From: Archaeoglobus sp. UBA234
Lineage (GTDB): Archaea; Halobacteriota; Archaeoglobi; Archaeoglobales; Archaeoglobaceae
Direction of reading: 5' to 3'
Assembly: GCA_002494625.1 (NCBI GenBank)
Contig: DACH01000022.1
Coordinates: 1 to 64,000, forward strand
DNA length: 64,000 bases
Part shown: positions 24,073 through 33,346 of the stretch, piece after piece
How positions within the stretch are numbered: the stretch's first letter is position 1
How the letters are laid out: each line of letters starts with the position of its first letter
The notes under the pieces: generated by a model
Databases searched by the model: none
What the model saw: the letters and a program-made list of their open reading frames with translations, nothing else
What the model was told of the DNA's origin: nothing
Made by a program: the position numbers and the translations under genes

Positions 24073-25508
24073 GAATGAAAATAGTTTTGCTGACTGTTTT
24101 TCTACTTCTGTTAATTAAAACAACTGTAGCGAGTCCCCTAAGCCTTGATTACCATACAGTCCCTGAAAATCCTTCCCCGGGCATATTTGTTCTGAAACTC
24201 TCTGTCACAAATCTCGGAAATGACATTACCAATGTCGAGGTGTTTGTGAGTGAGAGAGAAGAGGGTCTTGCAATCATAGAAAATGGCAGAGAAGTATCCT
24301 ACACCTACATCAGTCTCGGAGGGTTACCACAAGGTACTGCAACTGCTGAGCTGAAGTTAAGGGCTTACAGCTCAGGGTTGTATGGACTGAATGTAGATGT
24401 AAGAGCAAACTCAAGTGAATCGATAAGAAACACAATTATTATTAAAGTGTATGATATACCATCCTTTTCCACCTCCGGAAGCATTGAGATTGTCCCTTCA
24501 ACGGAGAAGGATTTCAGCATAGAGATCAAAAATAATGGTGGTAGGGCAGAGGATGTTTCGATTCAGCTAAGAACTCCAGAGGGTATTGCAGCCAACAGAA
24601 GTAAGTTCTTCTTCAATGAGTGGAGTGGTGGAGAGGTCAAATCCATTGCCTTCAAACTGTTAGCAGATAAGAACATCAATGTTGGTATTTACTCTGCCTT
24701 TCTTGAGATGACCTATACCGATGGTTTCGGCAACTTCATCCAAGAAAGCATGCCCCTTGCACTCAGAGTTGTGGGGGATGCCGAGCTTGTTATATCTGTT
24801 GATGGAACAGAACCTGAAAGAATTTATCCTGACATGGAGTTCTTCCTTAAACTTGCGATTGAAAATACAGGATTTCAAGAAGCTGAGAATGTAAGGGTGA
24901 GACTCGTTCTTCCAGAAGATTTTAAGGGTGAGACAGAGAAACTGCTCGGAAGTCTGAAAAAGAAAGAAAGTAAAGATGTTTCATTTGCACTTAAAAGTGG
25001 GTCAAATTCGGGACTTTTTCCCTTTGAGGTGGAGTTAAGCTACGGGCAGGAGAGAAAAACAGAGAAGTTCAACCTCTTCGTAAGTGAGAGAGGGGAGATA
25101 AGTCTGGATATAGCTGGAGTGTTTACCTCTCCTCAAGAGATATCTCCGGGAGAGAAATTCAAACTCTCACTTCAACTTGAGAATAGCGGAAAGCAAGATG
25201 CTAAAGCTGTTAGCGTGAGACTTCTCCTGCCAGAAGGGATGAGCGGGAAAAACACATATTTCATAGGAAGCCTTGAGAGTGGGGATTCTGCAACTGCATC
25301 CTTTGATCTAATTTCCGAAAAAACTGGGGAAAGGAAAATCGAAGCAGTAATAAGCTATATGGATCAAAAATTCGAGAAATACGAGATCAAAAAGGAGTTC
25401 TCCATATATATCTTCGAAGATTCTGAGATCATGCCGGGAATTGCCCTGTTTGCTGCTTTGGTGATTATTACACTTCTCGTGCTATGGAAATGGAAGAAGA
25501 GAGGATAG
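24069..25508 (+). CDS. Exported NEW3/CARDB-type repeat protein anchored by a C-terminal helix
   Basis: A 479-residue protein with an N-terminal signal peptide (VLLTVFLLLLIKTTVA), then about four beta-sandwich repeats with the phrase NLGNDITNVEV, NNGGRAEDVSI, NTGFQEAENVRV, NSGKQDAKAVSV, each followed by L-PEG and a G-L--G motif. This is the NPCBM-associated NEW3/CARDB (COG1361) pattern. A membrane helix and KWKKR stop-transfer close the protein. It lies outside the cell facing the membrane. Encoded 25 bases before an ABC ATPase and a FtsX-like permease, it is probably the extracytoplasmic part of that system, as MacA-like or surface-binding subunits are in bacteria. Confidence 0.8.
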   Translation: MRMKIVLLTVFLLLLIKTTVASPLSLDYHTVPENPSPGIFVLKLSVTNLGNDITNVEVFVSEREEGLAIIENGREVSYTYISLGGLPQGTATAELKLRAYSSGLYGLNVDVRANSSESIRNTIIIKVYDIPSFSTSGSIEIVPSTEKDFSIEIKNNGGRAEDVSIQLRTPEGIAANRSKFFFNEWSGGEVKSIAFKLLADKNINVGIYSAFLEMTYTDGFGNFIQESMPLALRVVGDAELVISVDGTEPERIYPDMEFFLKLAIENTGFQEAENVRVRLVLPEDFKGETEKLLGSLKKKESKDVSFALKSGSNSGLFPFEVELSYGQERKTEKFNLFVSERGEISLDIAGVFTSPQEISPGEKFKLSLQLENSGKQDAKAVSVRLLLPEGMSGKNTYFIGSLESGDSATASFDLISEKTGERKIEAVISYMDQKFEKYEIKKEFSIYIFEDSEIMPGIALFAALVIITLLVLWKWKKRG

Positions 25509-25533
25509 AGTGAAATAAAATAACCTGATAACA

Positions 25534-26247
25534 ATGAAGGACAGAGAAGAGATACTCGTACTTGAGGATGTCTGGAAGGTTTACAGAATGGGTGCAGTGG
25601 ATGTCATGGCATTGAGAGGAATCAATCTCAGGATAACTAAGGGAGAGTTCGTAGTCGTTCTTGGACCTTCTGGATGTGGTAAAACGACTCTGTTAAATGT
25701 AATAGGTGGAATAGACAACCCAACAAAAGGCAAAATCATCTTCAATGGCAGAGATGTCTCACGGCTTGATGAGACAGGTATGACCTATCACAGGAGAAAA
25801 AATATTGGTTACATTTTCCAGTTTTTCAACCTCATACCCACACTCACCGCAAGAGAGAATGTCATGCTTGCCGCTGAGCTTGTCGATAATCCAAGAGGTG
25901 TCGATGAAGTACTTGACATAGTTGGACTTCTCGATAGAGCGAGCCACTTTCCATCTGAGTTAAGCGGTGGAGAGCAACAGAGAGTTGCAATAGCAAGAGC
26001 CCTTGTTAAGAATCCACCAATGATCCTGGCAGATGAGCCAACAGGTAGCCTTGATTTCAAGACCGGGATAAAAATACTGAAAGTAATGAAGGAGATAAAT
26101 CTCAAGGAGAAGATAACATTCATACTCGTAACACACAACAGCATAATAGCGGAGATAGCTGACAAGGTTGTTTATCTCAAGGATGGTGAGGTCGAGAGGG
26201 TCGTTCTGAACGAGGAGCCCCTTAGTCCAGATGAACTCGAATGGTGA
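25534..26247 (+). CDS. ABC transporter ATP-binding protein (LolD/MacB type)
   Basis: A 237-residue ATPase with all motifs: Walker A GPSGCGKTT (about residues 44-52), Q-loop FQFFNLIPTLTARENV, signature LSGGEQQRVAIARAL, Walker B MILADEPTGSLD, and switch His in VTHN. The EPTGSLD sequence places it with the MacB/LolD/FtsE class, whose partners are FtsX-like permeases; the next gene supplies one, 12 bases on. These systems transmit force across the membrane rather than transport in the ordinary sense, for instance exporting lipoproteins, antibiotics or peptides. Confidence 0.9.
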   Translation: MKDREEILVLEDVWKVYRMGAVDVMALRGINLRITKGEFVVVLGPSGCGKTTLLNVIGGIDNPTKGKIIFNGRDVSRLDETGMTYHRRKNIGYIFQFFNLIPTLTARENVMLAAELVDNPRGVDEVLDIVGLLDRASHFPSELSGGEQQRVAIARALVKNPPMILADEPTGSLDFKTGIKILKVMKEINLKEKITFILVTHNSIIAEIADKVVYLKDGEVERVVLNEEPLSPDELEW

Positions 26248-26259
26248 GAGGGTAAGCTG

Positions 26260-28578
26260 ATGATTTCTCTGTTAAATCTAAAGGTTATAAGAGACATAAA
26301 GGCAAAGAAGGGGATGTTCGTCGCAGTTACGTTCATAGTCTTTTTAGGAGTCATGCTCTTTTCCTCATTTTACATGTCATATCTAAACCTGAAAGCAACA
26401 TATGAAACCTACTATGAGGAATCCAATTTCGAAGATGTCTCCATCACATTGACAGAGGCTCCTTCAAATATAGTAAGAGAGATCAAAAAAATAGATGGAG
26501 TTGTGGAAGCAGAAGGTAGACTGAAAGTAAAAGCCTCAGTAGAAATTGAGCGTTCTGATATCAGACTTTACCTCATAACCCTCCCGGAAAAACCTGAAAT
26601 AAATAAACTGTACTTTGTTGAAGGAGAATACTACCCCAAGAACTCAAAATCAATTCTGATTCTGAAAAAGTTTGCAGATTACCATGGAATCTCGGTTGGA
26701 GATTTTGTCAAAGTAAAAGTTAATGAAGATGTTTTAAACCTTAGGGTAACAGGACTTGTTTACAGTCCAGAATTTATCTGGATTGTTGAGGAAGGCGAGT
26801 ATTTCACAACCCCGAGGACTCTCGGAATTGCCTTTGTACCTGAACAAACACTAAGAGAAATCTACGGAGACAGAATAAACGAAATAAAAATTATAACCAG
26901 CGGAGATGACGAAGAAGTTCTTTCAAAATGTCTCAACAGACTCAAAAACTACAACATCCTGAACTTCTATACCGGCGAAAATCAGCCAAGCAAAAAGCTC
27001 CTTCAGCTTGACCTTGATGGTTTCAGGCAGCTCGCCATTCTTTTCCCCTCCTTTTTCCTTCTTATCTCCATTTTTGCAGTTTATGTCCTTCAAACCAGGC
27101 TTGTGAGGGAGCAGATGGGTAATATGGCAGTAATGATGGCTCTTGGTATCTCCAGAAGAGAGGTACTTTACCACTACATCAAACATCCCCTTGCTATAGC
27201 CATTGTAGGCGGAATTGCAGGAAACATCACAGGCTATATGATTGCAGTACTGCTTACGAAAGAATATACAGCAATACTCAATCTCCCATACCATATTGCA
27301 GAGTTTCATTCAGATGTTATCATTATGGGTTTTGTAGCCTCCTTTACTCCTGTCATTTCAGGCTTCATTGCTGCAAGAAATGCTTCGAAACTTGAAATAG
27401 CGAGGGTTATGAGGGGAATTGTAGAGGTTAAAAAAGAGTCATTTATTGAGAAATATCTGGAGAAGTTCTCTTCATCCACCCTAATAAAGTTCTCAATAAG
27501 AAACCTCTTCAGAAACAGAAAGAGAACCGCATACTCGATTTTCAGTGTTGTTGCAAGTCTGATGCTGATAATGGTTTCAATGGTTTTTGTGGATGCAGTC
27601 GATTTTTCAATGGATCTGATGTTCAACAAAGCCCTTAACTACGACCTTGATGTAAGACTATCTGGCTACGAATCACAGGACTTCCTGAAAGAAATAAAGA
27701 GTATAAAAGGTGTTATTGAAGCATACCCGGTTCTGAGCAGCTTTGTGATTATAGAAAAAGAGGGAGAGATGAGGGCAGTCTCTCTTTTTGGCATGGAGAA
27801 CCAGAACCTTTACCGAGTTTATGATGGCTCCGGAAACATCCACTTAATGCCACCTAAGGGGATACTTTTTCCGAAGGCGATGGCGAAGAATCTGAGCATA
27901 GTAAAGGGAGAAAAAGTCTATTTGCTGACAGAAAGAGGAAAAAAGAGTATTGAGATCTACGATGTTGTTGAGATAATTCTCTCACCATCAGCTTTTACAA
28001 GTCTTGAGGAGCTACAGAGGACGATAGGAGTTGACGGATTCAATCAGGTGATGATATCGATTGAAGATGGGGAAGAGGAAAGAGTAAAAAATATTCTTGA
28101 GGATGATGAGAGGGTTTTGAGAGTAGATACCATAGAAGGATATAGAGAAGATATTATGCAGCTTATGGGATTCTTCTACGTCTTCATTTTCTTTTCACTC
28201 CTTTTTGGAGCTTCTCTTGGATTTGCATCCATATTCAACACAACAACCGTAAATTTGCTGGAAAGGAGCAGGGAAATCGCTACACTGAGGATGATAGGTT
28301 ATACTACAAAGGAGATTTCAATTACACTCGCAGTAGAGAATATGATTATAGGTCTAATGGGTGTAATACTCGGACTTCCACTCGCCTATGGGATGGCAAG
28401 ACTTTACTTCATGTCCTTTGAAAGCGAACTGTATTATCTCCCCCTGATTATCTACCCCAGGACATACATCGCTACCATAATTCTTGTTTTCGTCATTCTG
28501 GTAATCTCTCTCCTTCCAGGAATTCGATACATAAAAAGGATGGAAATAGACAGAATTACCAAAGAATTCGTGAGCTAA
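26260..28578 (+). CDS. FtsX/MacB-type ABC transporter permease
   Basis: A 772-residue permease with two FtsX units. Each has a MacB-like extracytoplasmic domain and membrane helices: helix 1 near residues 17-40, then a large outer domain, three helices around 255-375, a second N-terminal helix near 425-445 with an outer domain, and three final helices (about 635-765). REIATLRMIGYTTKEI, before the last helices, is the coupling sequence of this family. It pairs with the preceding ATPase. The doubled architecture resembles LolCE-like or antimicrobial peptide exporters. Last gene of the TetR operon; HMG-CoA reductase follows closely but has its own start signals. Confidence 0.88.
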   Translation: MISLLNLKVIRDIKAKKGMFVAVTFIVFLGVMLFSSFYMSYLNLKATYETYYEESNFEDVSITLTEAPSNIVREIKKIDGVVEAEGRLKVKASVEIERSDIRLYLITLPEKPEINKLYFVEGEYYPKNSKSILILKKFADYHGISVGDFVKVKVNEDVLNLRVTGLVYSPEFIWIVEEGEYFTTPRTLGIAFVPEQTLREIYGDRINEIKIITSGDDEEVLSKCLNRLKNYNILNFYTGENQPSKKLLQLDLDGFRQLAILFPSFFLLISIFAVYVLQTRLVREQMGNMAVMMALGISRREVLYHYIKHPLAIAIVGGIAGNITGYMIAVLLTKEYTAILNLPYHIAEFHSDVIIMGFVASFTPVISGFIAARNASKLEIARVMRGIVEVKKESFIEKYLEKFSSSTLIKFSIRNLFRNRKRTAYSIFSVVASLMLIMVSMVFVDAVDFSMDLMFNKALNYDLDVRLSGYESQDFLKEIKSIKGVIEAYPVLSSFVIIEKEGEMRAVSLFGMENQNLYRVYDGSGNIHLMPPKGILFPKAMAKNLSIVKGEKVYLLTERGKKSIEIYDVVEIILSPSAFTSLEELQRTIGVDGFNQVMISIEDGEEERVKNILEDDERVLRVDTIEGYREDIMQLMGFFYVFIFFSLLFGASLGFASIFNTTTVNLLERSREIATLRMIGYTTKEISITLAVENMIIGLMGVILGLPLAYGMARLYFMSFESELYYLPLIIYPRTYIATIILVFVILVISLLPGIRYIKRMEIDRITKEFVS

Positions 28579-28631
28579 TCAGCCGATTGTCGAGGGAAAA
28601 TTTTAAATTCGTCGATTTAGAAATTAGACCC

Positions 28632-29891
28632 ATGAAGTCATCGAGAATCGAAGGATTTTACAGATTATCCGTTGATGAGAGGCTCAACAGGGTGGCAGAG
28701 TTTGCAGAGTTGAGTCCTGAAGAGAAGAAAATTCTATCCACAACCAGCAGCATGCCAATAGAAGTTGCTGACAGGATGATCGAGAATGTGATAGGTACCT
28801 TTGAACTGCCTGTTGGAATTGCAACAAATTTTCTGATTGATGGTAAAGACTATCTCATCCCCATGGTCATCGAAGAGCCCAGTGTCGTTGCAGCAGCGAG
28901 CAATGCAGCAAAGATGGCAAGGGTGAAAGGGGGATTTATAACCTCCTCAACTGGACCGAAAATGATAGGTCAGATACAGGTTACGAATCTTCCCGATCCC
29001 AACTCTGCAAAATTCCAGATTATTGCCCACAAAGAAGAGATAATCGAAAAAGCAAATATGCAGGATCCATTGCTTGTATCCCTCGGAGGAGGGTGTAAGG
29101 ATATAGAGGCAAGAGTTATTGATACAATCGCTGGCAGGATGCTAATTGTCCATCTCATTGTTGATGTGAAAGATGCAATGGGAGCAAATGCGGTTAACAC
29201 AATGGCTGAAGCTGTTGCCCCTCTCATCGAGAAAATTACAGGAGGGAAGGTTTATCTCAGAATAATTTCCAATCTCGCTGTTTACAGGATCGCCAGAGCA
29301 TATGCAGTCTTTGACAAGGATACAATAGGAGGAGAAGAGGTTGTGGAGGGGATACTCAATGCCTATGCTTTCGCACTTGCAGACCCTTTCAGGTGTGCAA
29401 CTCACAACAAAGGAATCATGAACGGAATATCAGCTGTAACAATTGCAACAGGAAACGATTTCAGGGCTATAGAGGCTGGAGCACACGCTTATGCAGCACT
29501 CAATGGCTATAAACCCCTTACAACATATGAAAAGAACAAAAATGGAGATTTGGTTGGGACAATAGAGGTGCCCATAGCTGTTGGAACCGTTGGAGGTTCA
29601 ACTTCTGTTAACCCGGTTGCAAAGGTTAACCTGAAGATTCTTGGTGTGAAGAGTGCCGATGAGCTCTCAAGAGTAATTGCCGCCGTTGGTTTGGCTCAGA
29701 ATTTTGCTGCTCTCAGAGCTCTCGCAACAGAGGGTATTCAAAGAGGCCACATGGAGCTGCATGCGAGAAACATTGCTATATCTGTCGGAGCGAAGGGAGA
29801 TGAAGTGGACAGAGTGGTTGAGGTTCTGGTGAGAGAGAAAAGAATCAGGGTGGATAGAGCAAGAGAGGTTCTGGAGGAAATAAGGAAATAA
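28632..29891 (+). CDS. hmgA: HMG-CoA reductase, class II (degradative/bacterial type)
   Basis: About 419 residues from the ATG in MKSSRIEGFYRL; a TTG at 28587 would add 15 residues. It is class II: ENVIGTFELPVG near residue 51, EEPSVVAAAS with the catalytic Glu (about 81-90), DAMGANAVNTM and a late catalytic His. It reduces HMG-CoA to mevalonate, the entry to isoprenoid lipids. Most archaea use class I; Archaeoglobales and Thermoplasmatales are known to carry the bacterial-type class II enzyme, an established case of gene transfer. The gene begins 53 bases after the ABC operon and could be transcribed with it or alone. Confidence 0.93.
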   Translation: MKSSRIEGFYRLSVDERLNRVAEFAELSPEEKKILSTTSSMPIEVADRMIENVIGTFELPVGIATNFLIDGKDYLIPMVIEEPSVVAAASNAAKMARVKGGFITSSTGPKMIGQIQVTNLPDPNSAKFQIIAHKEEIIEKANMQDPLLVSLGGGCKDIEARVIDTIAGRMLIVHLIVDVKDAMGANAVNTMAEAVAPLIEKITGGKVYLRIISNLAVYRIARAYAVFDKDTIGGEEVVEGILNAYAFALADPFRCATHNKGIMNGISAVTIATGNDFRAIEAGAHAYAALNGYKPLTTYEKNKNGDLVGTIEVPIAVGTVGGSTSVNPVAKVNLKILGVKSADELSRVIAAVGLAQNFAALRALATEGIQRGHMELHARNIAISVGAKGDEVDRVVEVLVREKRIRVDRAREVLEEIRK

Positions 29892-29998
29892 AGTTATCCT
29901 CTATAATTTTTAAACATTTCATATTTTGTCTGAAAATCTCTGAAATTAATCATAAATCTTCGAAAAATTTATTATCTGTGCTTTAATCACTCTGAAGG

Positions 29999-30301
29999 AT
30001 GACCCTTGAGTATCAGGCACTGGTTTATTCCGCCATCGGAATTGGAGGGGTTTTTATTGTTCTCGGAATTCTTGCAGCATTTATGTGGATTATGGGGATT
30101 GTTTCCAAATCCAACGGCAAAACTGACATTAAAGTTTACGAGACTGAGAACTCATTCAAAGAAAAATTTACCGAAAAAGAGATTCTGGCAATTATCTCAG
30201 CCATTCAGATTTGTCATACACTTTATGAAGAAGATGTGGTTTCTGTAAAGCCATCTGCAAACTGGAAGAGGTATGCCAGAATGGAGCAGGTGAGAACGTG
30301 A
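29999..30301 (+). CDS. OadG-like small membrane subunit of a sodium-pump decarboxylase
   Basis: A 100-residue protein with one N-terminal membrane helix (SAIGIGGVFIVLGILAAFMWIMGIV) followed by a charged cytosolic part. The helix-F-x-x-L start and its position directly before the biotin carrier (4-base ATGA-like overlap) match the gamma subunit of oxaloacetate/methylmalonyl-CoA decarboxylases, which anchors the complex. The C-terminal half contains a helical stretch (AIISAIQICHTLYEE) and ends in a basic segment. A TATA-like AAATTTATTAT lies about 25 bases upstream; likely leaderless. First gene of a three-gene operon. Confidence 0.75.
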   Translation: MTLEYQALVYSAIGIGGVFIVLGILAAFMWIMGIVSKSNGKTDIKVYETENSFKEKFTEKEILAIISAIQICHTLYEEDVVSVKPSANWKRYARMEQVRT

Positions 30302-30795
30302 GAGAATTTAAGATAACAATAGATGGAGAGGAATTCAGAGTCAAGGTAGAAATAATCAGATATGGGAGATACAGGGTGACACTGAATGATAAAACAGCTG
30401 ATGTCAGCGTAGAGGAGATTTCAGGAGTATTCGAGTTGAACCAGGAATTCCAGCCGGAATCAATTGATGTAGAGAGAGCATCCGGAGGTTTAGTTCTTAG
30501 AGAGGATACCAGAATCGTACAGCCAGAAGTTGAAAAGGCAGAGAAGTATGATGTAAAAGATGTAAGGGGTGTTGCAAAAGAGGTAAAAAGCGTTACTGCA
30601 ATGCTTCCCGGCACAGTTACAAAAGTCCTTGTTAGAGAAGGGGATGAAGTCAAGAGAGGTCAGATAATCTTAGTTTTAGAGGCAATGAAAATGGAGAATG
30701 AGATTGCAAGCCCCGCTGATGGAGTAATCAGAGAGATAAGAGTAAAAGTGGGGGAAAAAGTTGATACCGGTGACATACTTGCAGTGATAGGATGA
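30298..30795 (+). CDS. Biotin carboxyl carrier protein of the decarboxylase
   Basis: A 165-residue protein. The C-terminal 75 residues form a biotinyl domain with the lysine that receives biotin in EAMKMENE (about residue 131). The N-terminal half is a beta-rich assembly region (FKITIDGEEFRVKVE) like that of GcdC/MmdC-type carriers. It takes CO2 from a carboxyltransferase and delivers it to the beta subunit encoded next. The carboxyltransferase itself is not in the window. Start is GTG with ATG-like overlap of the gamma gene. Confidence 0.9.
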   Translation: MREFKITIDGEEFRVKVEIIRYGRYRVTLNDKTADVSVEEISGVFELNQEFQPESIDVERASGGLVLREDTRIVQPEVEKAEKYDVKDVRGVAKEVKSVTAMLPGTVTKVLVREGDEVKRGQIILVLEAMKMENEIASPADGVIREIRVKVGEKVDTGDILAVIG

Positions 30796-30804
30796 GGTGA
30801 TAGC

Positions 30805-31902
30805 TTGCTTGACTTCAGTATTACAGCCATTCCCAATTTTACCTACAAAGAGGCAATTATGATTCTGATCGGTTCCATCCTCATTTATCTGGGAATTGAG
30901 AAAAAAATGGAGCCCTTGCTGCTCGTTCCGATAGGACTTGGAGCCATTCTTGTTAATATTCCGGGAGGGGATATCGGAGAGGGAGGTTTACTTGGTTTGT
31001 TTTACGAGTACATGATAAAAACCGAAATTGTACCTCTTCTGATATTCCTTGGAATCGGTGCACTCACAGACTTCAGCCCACTTCTTGCAAATCCAAAAAC
31101 ATTTCTTCTCGGTGCAGCAGCTCAAATAGGAATATTTCTTGCTTTCCTCATGGCTCTTATTCTTGGTTTTAGCTATCAGGAAGCTGCGTCCATCGGGATA
31201 ATCGGTGGAGCTGATGGTCCAACAACAATCTATACAACCACCATCCTTGCCCCACACATCCTTGCTGCCACCGCAGTGGCTGCTTACAGCTACATGTCCC
31301 TCGTTCCAATAATTCAGCCTCCGGTTATCAAAGCTCTCACAACGAAAGAAGAGCGAAAAATCAGAATGAAGACACTGAGACATGTTTCAAAAAGAGAGAG
31401 GATAATCTTCCCTGTTGCAACCATTATCATATCCGGAATCCTTGTCCCTAAGGCTCTGCCACTGATAGGAATGCTGATGGCTGGAAACCTTTTCAGAGAA
31501 AGTGGAGTTACCGAGAGATTGGCTAAGGGGGCAAGTGAGGAGCTTTTGAACATCATGACAATCGTCCTTGGATTGACAGTTGGAAGTACAATGAGAGCCG
31601 AGAGTTTTCTCAACCCGAAAACCATAATGATACTGATTCTTGGAGTATTTGCCTTTGCAACCGCAACGGCAGGAGGAGTTCTTCTTGCAAAGCTAATGAA
31701 TCTCTTTGTGAGGGATAAGGTTAATCCGATGATCGGTGCGGCTGGTGTTTCAGCAGTTCCAATGTCAGCAAGGGTTGTCCAGAGACTGGCTTTGAGCGAA
31801 GATCCTGAGAATCACCTTCTGATGCATGCAATGGGACCTAATGTTGCAGGAGTGATAGGTTCTGCTACTGCAGCTGGAATTCTGATACATCTTCTTGGTT
31901 AG
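30805..31902 (+). CDS. oadB: Sodium-translocating decarboxylase beta subunit (OadB/MmdB/GcdB)
   Basis: A 365-residue polytopic membrane protein that decarboxylates carboxybiotin and uses the energy to export Na+. The key sequences are present: IIGGADGPTTIYTTTILAP, with the Asp involved in Na+ binding, and the second Na+ site stretch VGSTMRAESFLNPKT. PAM-S-RVVQ-like VPMSARVVQ near the C terminus is also family-typical. TTG start with GAGGTGATAG just upstream. Last gene of the gamma-biotin-beta operon. The absent carboxyltransferase decides whether the substrate is oxaloacetate, methylmalonyl-CoA or glutaconyl-CoA. Confidence 0.92.
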   Translation: MLDFSITAIPNFTYKEAIMILIGSILIYLGIEKKMEPLLLVPIGLGAILVNIPGGDIGEGGLLGLFYEYMIKTEIVPLLIFLGIGALTDFSPLLANPKTFLLGAAAQIGIFLAFLMALILGFSYQEAASIGIIGGADGPTTIYTTTILAPHILAATAVAAYSYMSLVPIIQPPVIKALTTKEERKIRMKTLRHVSKRERIIFPVATIIISGILVPKALPLIGMLMAGNLFRESGVTERLAKGASEELLNIMTIVLGLTVGSTMRAESFLNPKTIMILILGVFAFATATAGGVLLAKLMNLFVRDKVNPMIGAAGVSAVPMSARVVQRLALSEDPENHLLMHAMGPNVAGVIGSATAAGILIHLLG

Positions 31903-31919
31903 TTTTTGGGTTAGTTTTT

Positions 31920-31937
31920 AGCTATAGTATTATAGCT
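31920..31937. terminator. Hairpin after the decarboxylase operon
   Basis: AGCTATA-GTAT-TATAGCT is a perfect 7-bp stem with a 4-base loop, 18 bases after the oadB stop and preceded by a T-rich run (GTTTTTGGGTTAGTTTTTAG). The T-rich run alone could terminate archaeal transcription; the hairpin may protect the 3' end or be an operator for L40e further on. Confidence 0.4.
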
Positions 31938-32084
31938 GAATTAAATGCCCTTGACTCCCAGCCGTAACAAATTTTATCAAAAACTTTACCAGAGATGTTA
32001 TAGCAAATCCTCCTATCAAATGGAGAACAAAATACTTAAATAGCCGGGGAAGTTGTTGAGAGTAAACATAAGAGGGTGATGCTC

Positions 32085-32234
32085 ATGGCAAAGTTTCCTG
32101 AAGCTGAGGCAAGGTTGTTCAATGTTAAGATATGTATGAAGTGTAATGCAAGGAATCCAATCAGAGCGACCTCGTGTAGAAAGTGTGGATACAAGGGACT
32201 GAGACCAAAGTCAAAGGAGAGGAGAGGCAAGTAG
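32085..32234 (+). CDS. rpl40e: Large ribosomal subunit protein L40e
   Basis: A 49-residue protein, MAKFPEAEARLFN at the start, then CMKCNARNPIRATSCRKCGY, a C4 zinc ribbon, and a basic tail ending RPKSKERRGK. This is the archaeal L40e, nearly diagnostic in sequence. In eukaryotes it is fused to ubiquitin; in archaea it is free, as here. A ribosome site GAGGGTGAT precedes the ATG, and a TATA box (ACTTAAAT, about 32034-32041) lies about 45 bases upstream, leaving a short leader. Confidence 0.95.
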   Translation: MAKFPEAEARLFNVKICMKCNARNPIRATSCRKCGYKGLRPKSKERRGK

Positions 32235-32287
32235 TCAGATGTTCCAACCCAATTTTTCTTGCTGTTTCTAAACCTTAGATTAAATGA

Positions 32288-33346
32288 TTATTCTGTTGAA
32301 CTTCTTGATTTTATCTTTCTCTTCTTCAAAACCTCTTTTATGGGTTCAGTCATAACAGGTTTTTCTTTTATAATTCCTTCCGGTCTGTAAACCAGTATCA
32401 CAAGCATGACAAAGCCGAAAAGGATGTACTCAAGCCAGACAGGATCGAAGGGTAAGCCAAGAGTTTCAACAATCTCAAACTTATAGGTTATCAGGAGTAT
32501 TCTTGCAACAACAAAAGATGTGACTCCAACGAGAACACCCCTTGTATTACCAAGTCCTCCTAGAAGGATCATCAGTATTGGATAGAAGGTCCACTCAACT
32601 CTGCTGAAGTTGGTGGCAATAACATTGACCGAGAACATTGAGTAAAGTGCCCCTGCAAGAGCTGCAATGCCTGAGCCGACCGCAACGGTTTTTATTCTCA
32701 GCATCATTATGTCCTTACCATAAGCCTCAACAACGTCTTCGTTTTCTCTCATAGCTTTCAGGAGTCTTCCATATGGAGATGCAAGCATCCTGTTCACAAG
32801 GAAGTACACCAGAATTGCTATGAAGATTATAACCCCTGCGAATACCATGAGTCTCTGTTCACCTGGGATGAAGTTCAGCACATTCGGGAAGGTAACTCCA
32901 TAGTATCCACCGATGATGTCAGGATGGTAGTAGCTCACCATGAACATAACCTCGCTGATTGCAAGCAGGGTAATGGCAAGGTAATCCTCTGACAGTTTTG
33001 CGCTCGGAAGAATGAATATCGCCCCGGTAATTGCTCCAAGAACTGCAGCCATAAGAAGGCAAAAAATCATCAGACCAATTCCAACAGCAGGGTTTTGTAC
33101 GATAATATCATTCAAGGTTGTCTTTACAACACCACTCGCATCAATTATCTGCCCGCTTACACCCAAGATGACCATGAGTATTCGATTAACTATTCCTCCC
33201 ACAGCTATTGCACCCATCAGCACTGCCAAAGCTCTTCCAAAGTTGGGAATACCCCCAAAACCATATTCGATGTTCAGACTCAACGCAACTATCAGGTAAA
33301 GTCCTGTCCAGATGATCATATTCAGGATAAGAAATTCCTGAGCCAT
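32288..33346 (-). CDS. livM: Branched-chain amino acid type ABC permease LivM
   Basis: About 352 residues, with 8-10 membrane helices. NIEYGFGGIPNFG near the N terminus and the EAA-like LLKAMRENEDVVEAYGKD loop, followed by GGLGNTRGVLVG, identify LivM. The ATG in MAQEFLIL is chosen because GGAGGAG lies 7-13 bases before it; an upstream GTG (33361) is in frame. It overlaps the livH gene (33322-34242), so the two permeases are translated together. They are divergent from the binding protein and ATPase genes of the same transporter. Confidence 0.9.
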   Translation of the reverse strand: MAQEFLILNMIIWTGLYLIVALSLNIEYGFGGIPNFGRALAVLMGAIAVGGIVNRILMVILGVSGQIIDASGVVKTTLNDIIVQNPAVGIGLMIFCLLMAAVLGAITGAIFILPSAKLSEDYLAITLLAISEVMFMVSYYHPDIIGGYYGVTFPNVLNFIPGEQRLMVFAGVIIFIAILVYFLVNRMLASPYGRLLKAMRENEDVVEAYGKDIMMLRIKTVAVGSGIAALAGALYSMFSVNVIATNFSRVEWTFYPILMILLGGLGNTRGVLVGVTSFVVARILLITYKFEIVETLGLPFDPVWLEYILFGFVMLVILVYRPEGIIKEKPVMTEPIKEVLKKRKIKSRSSTE

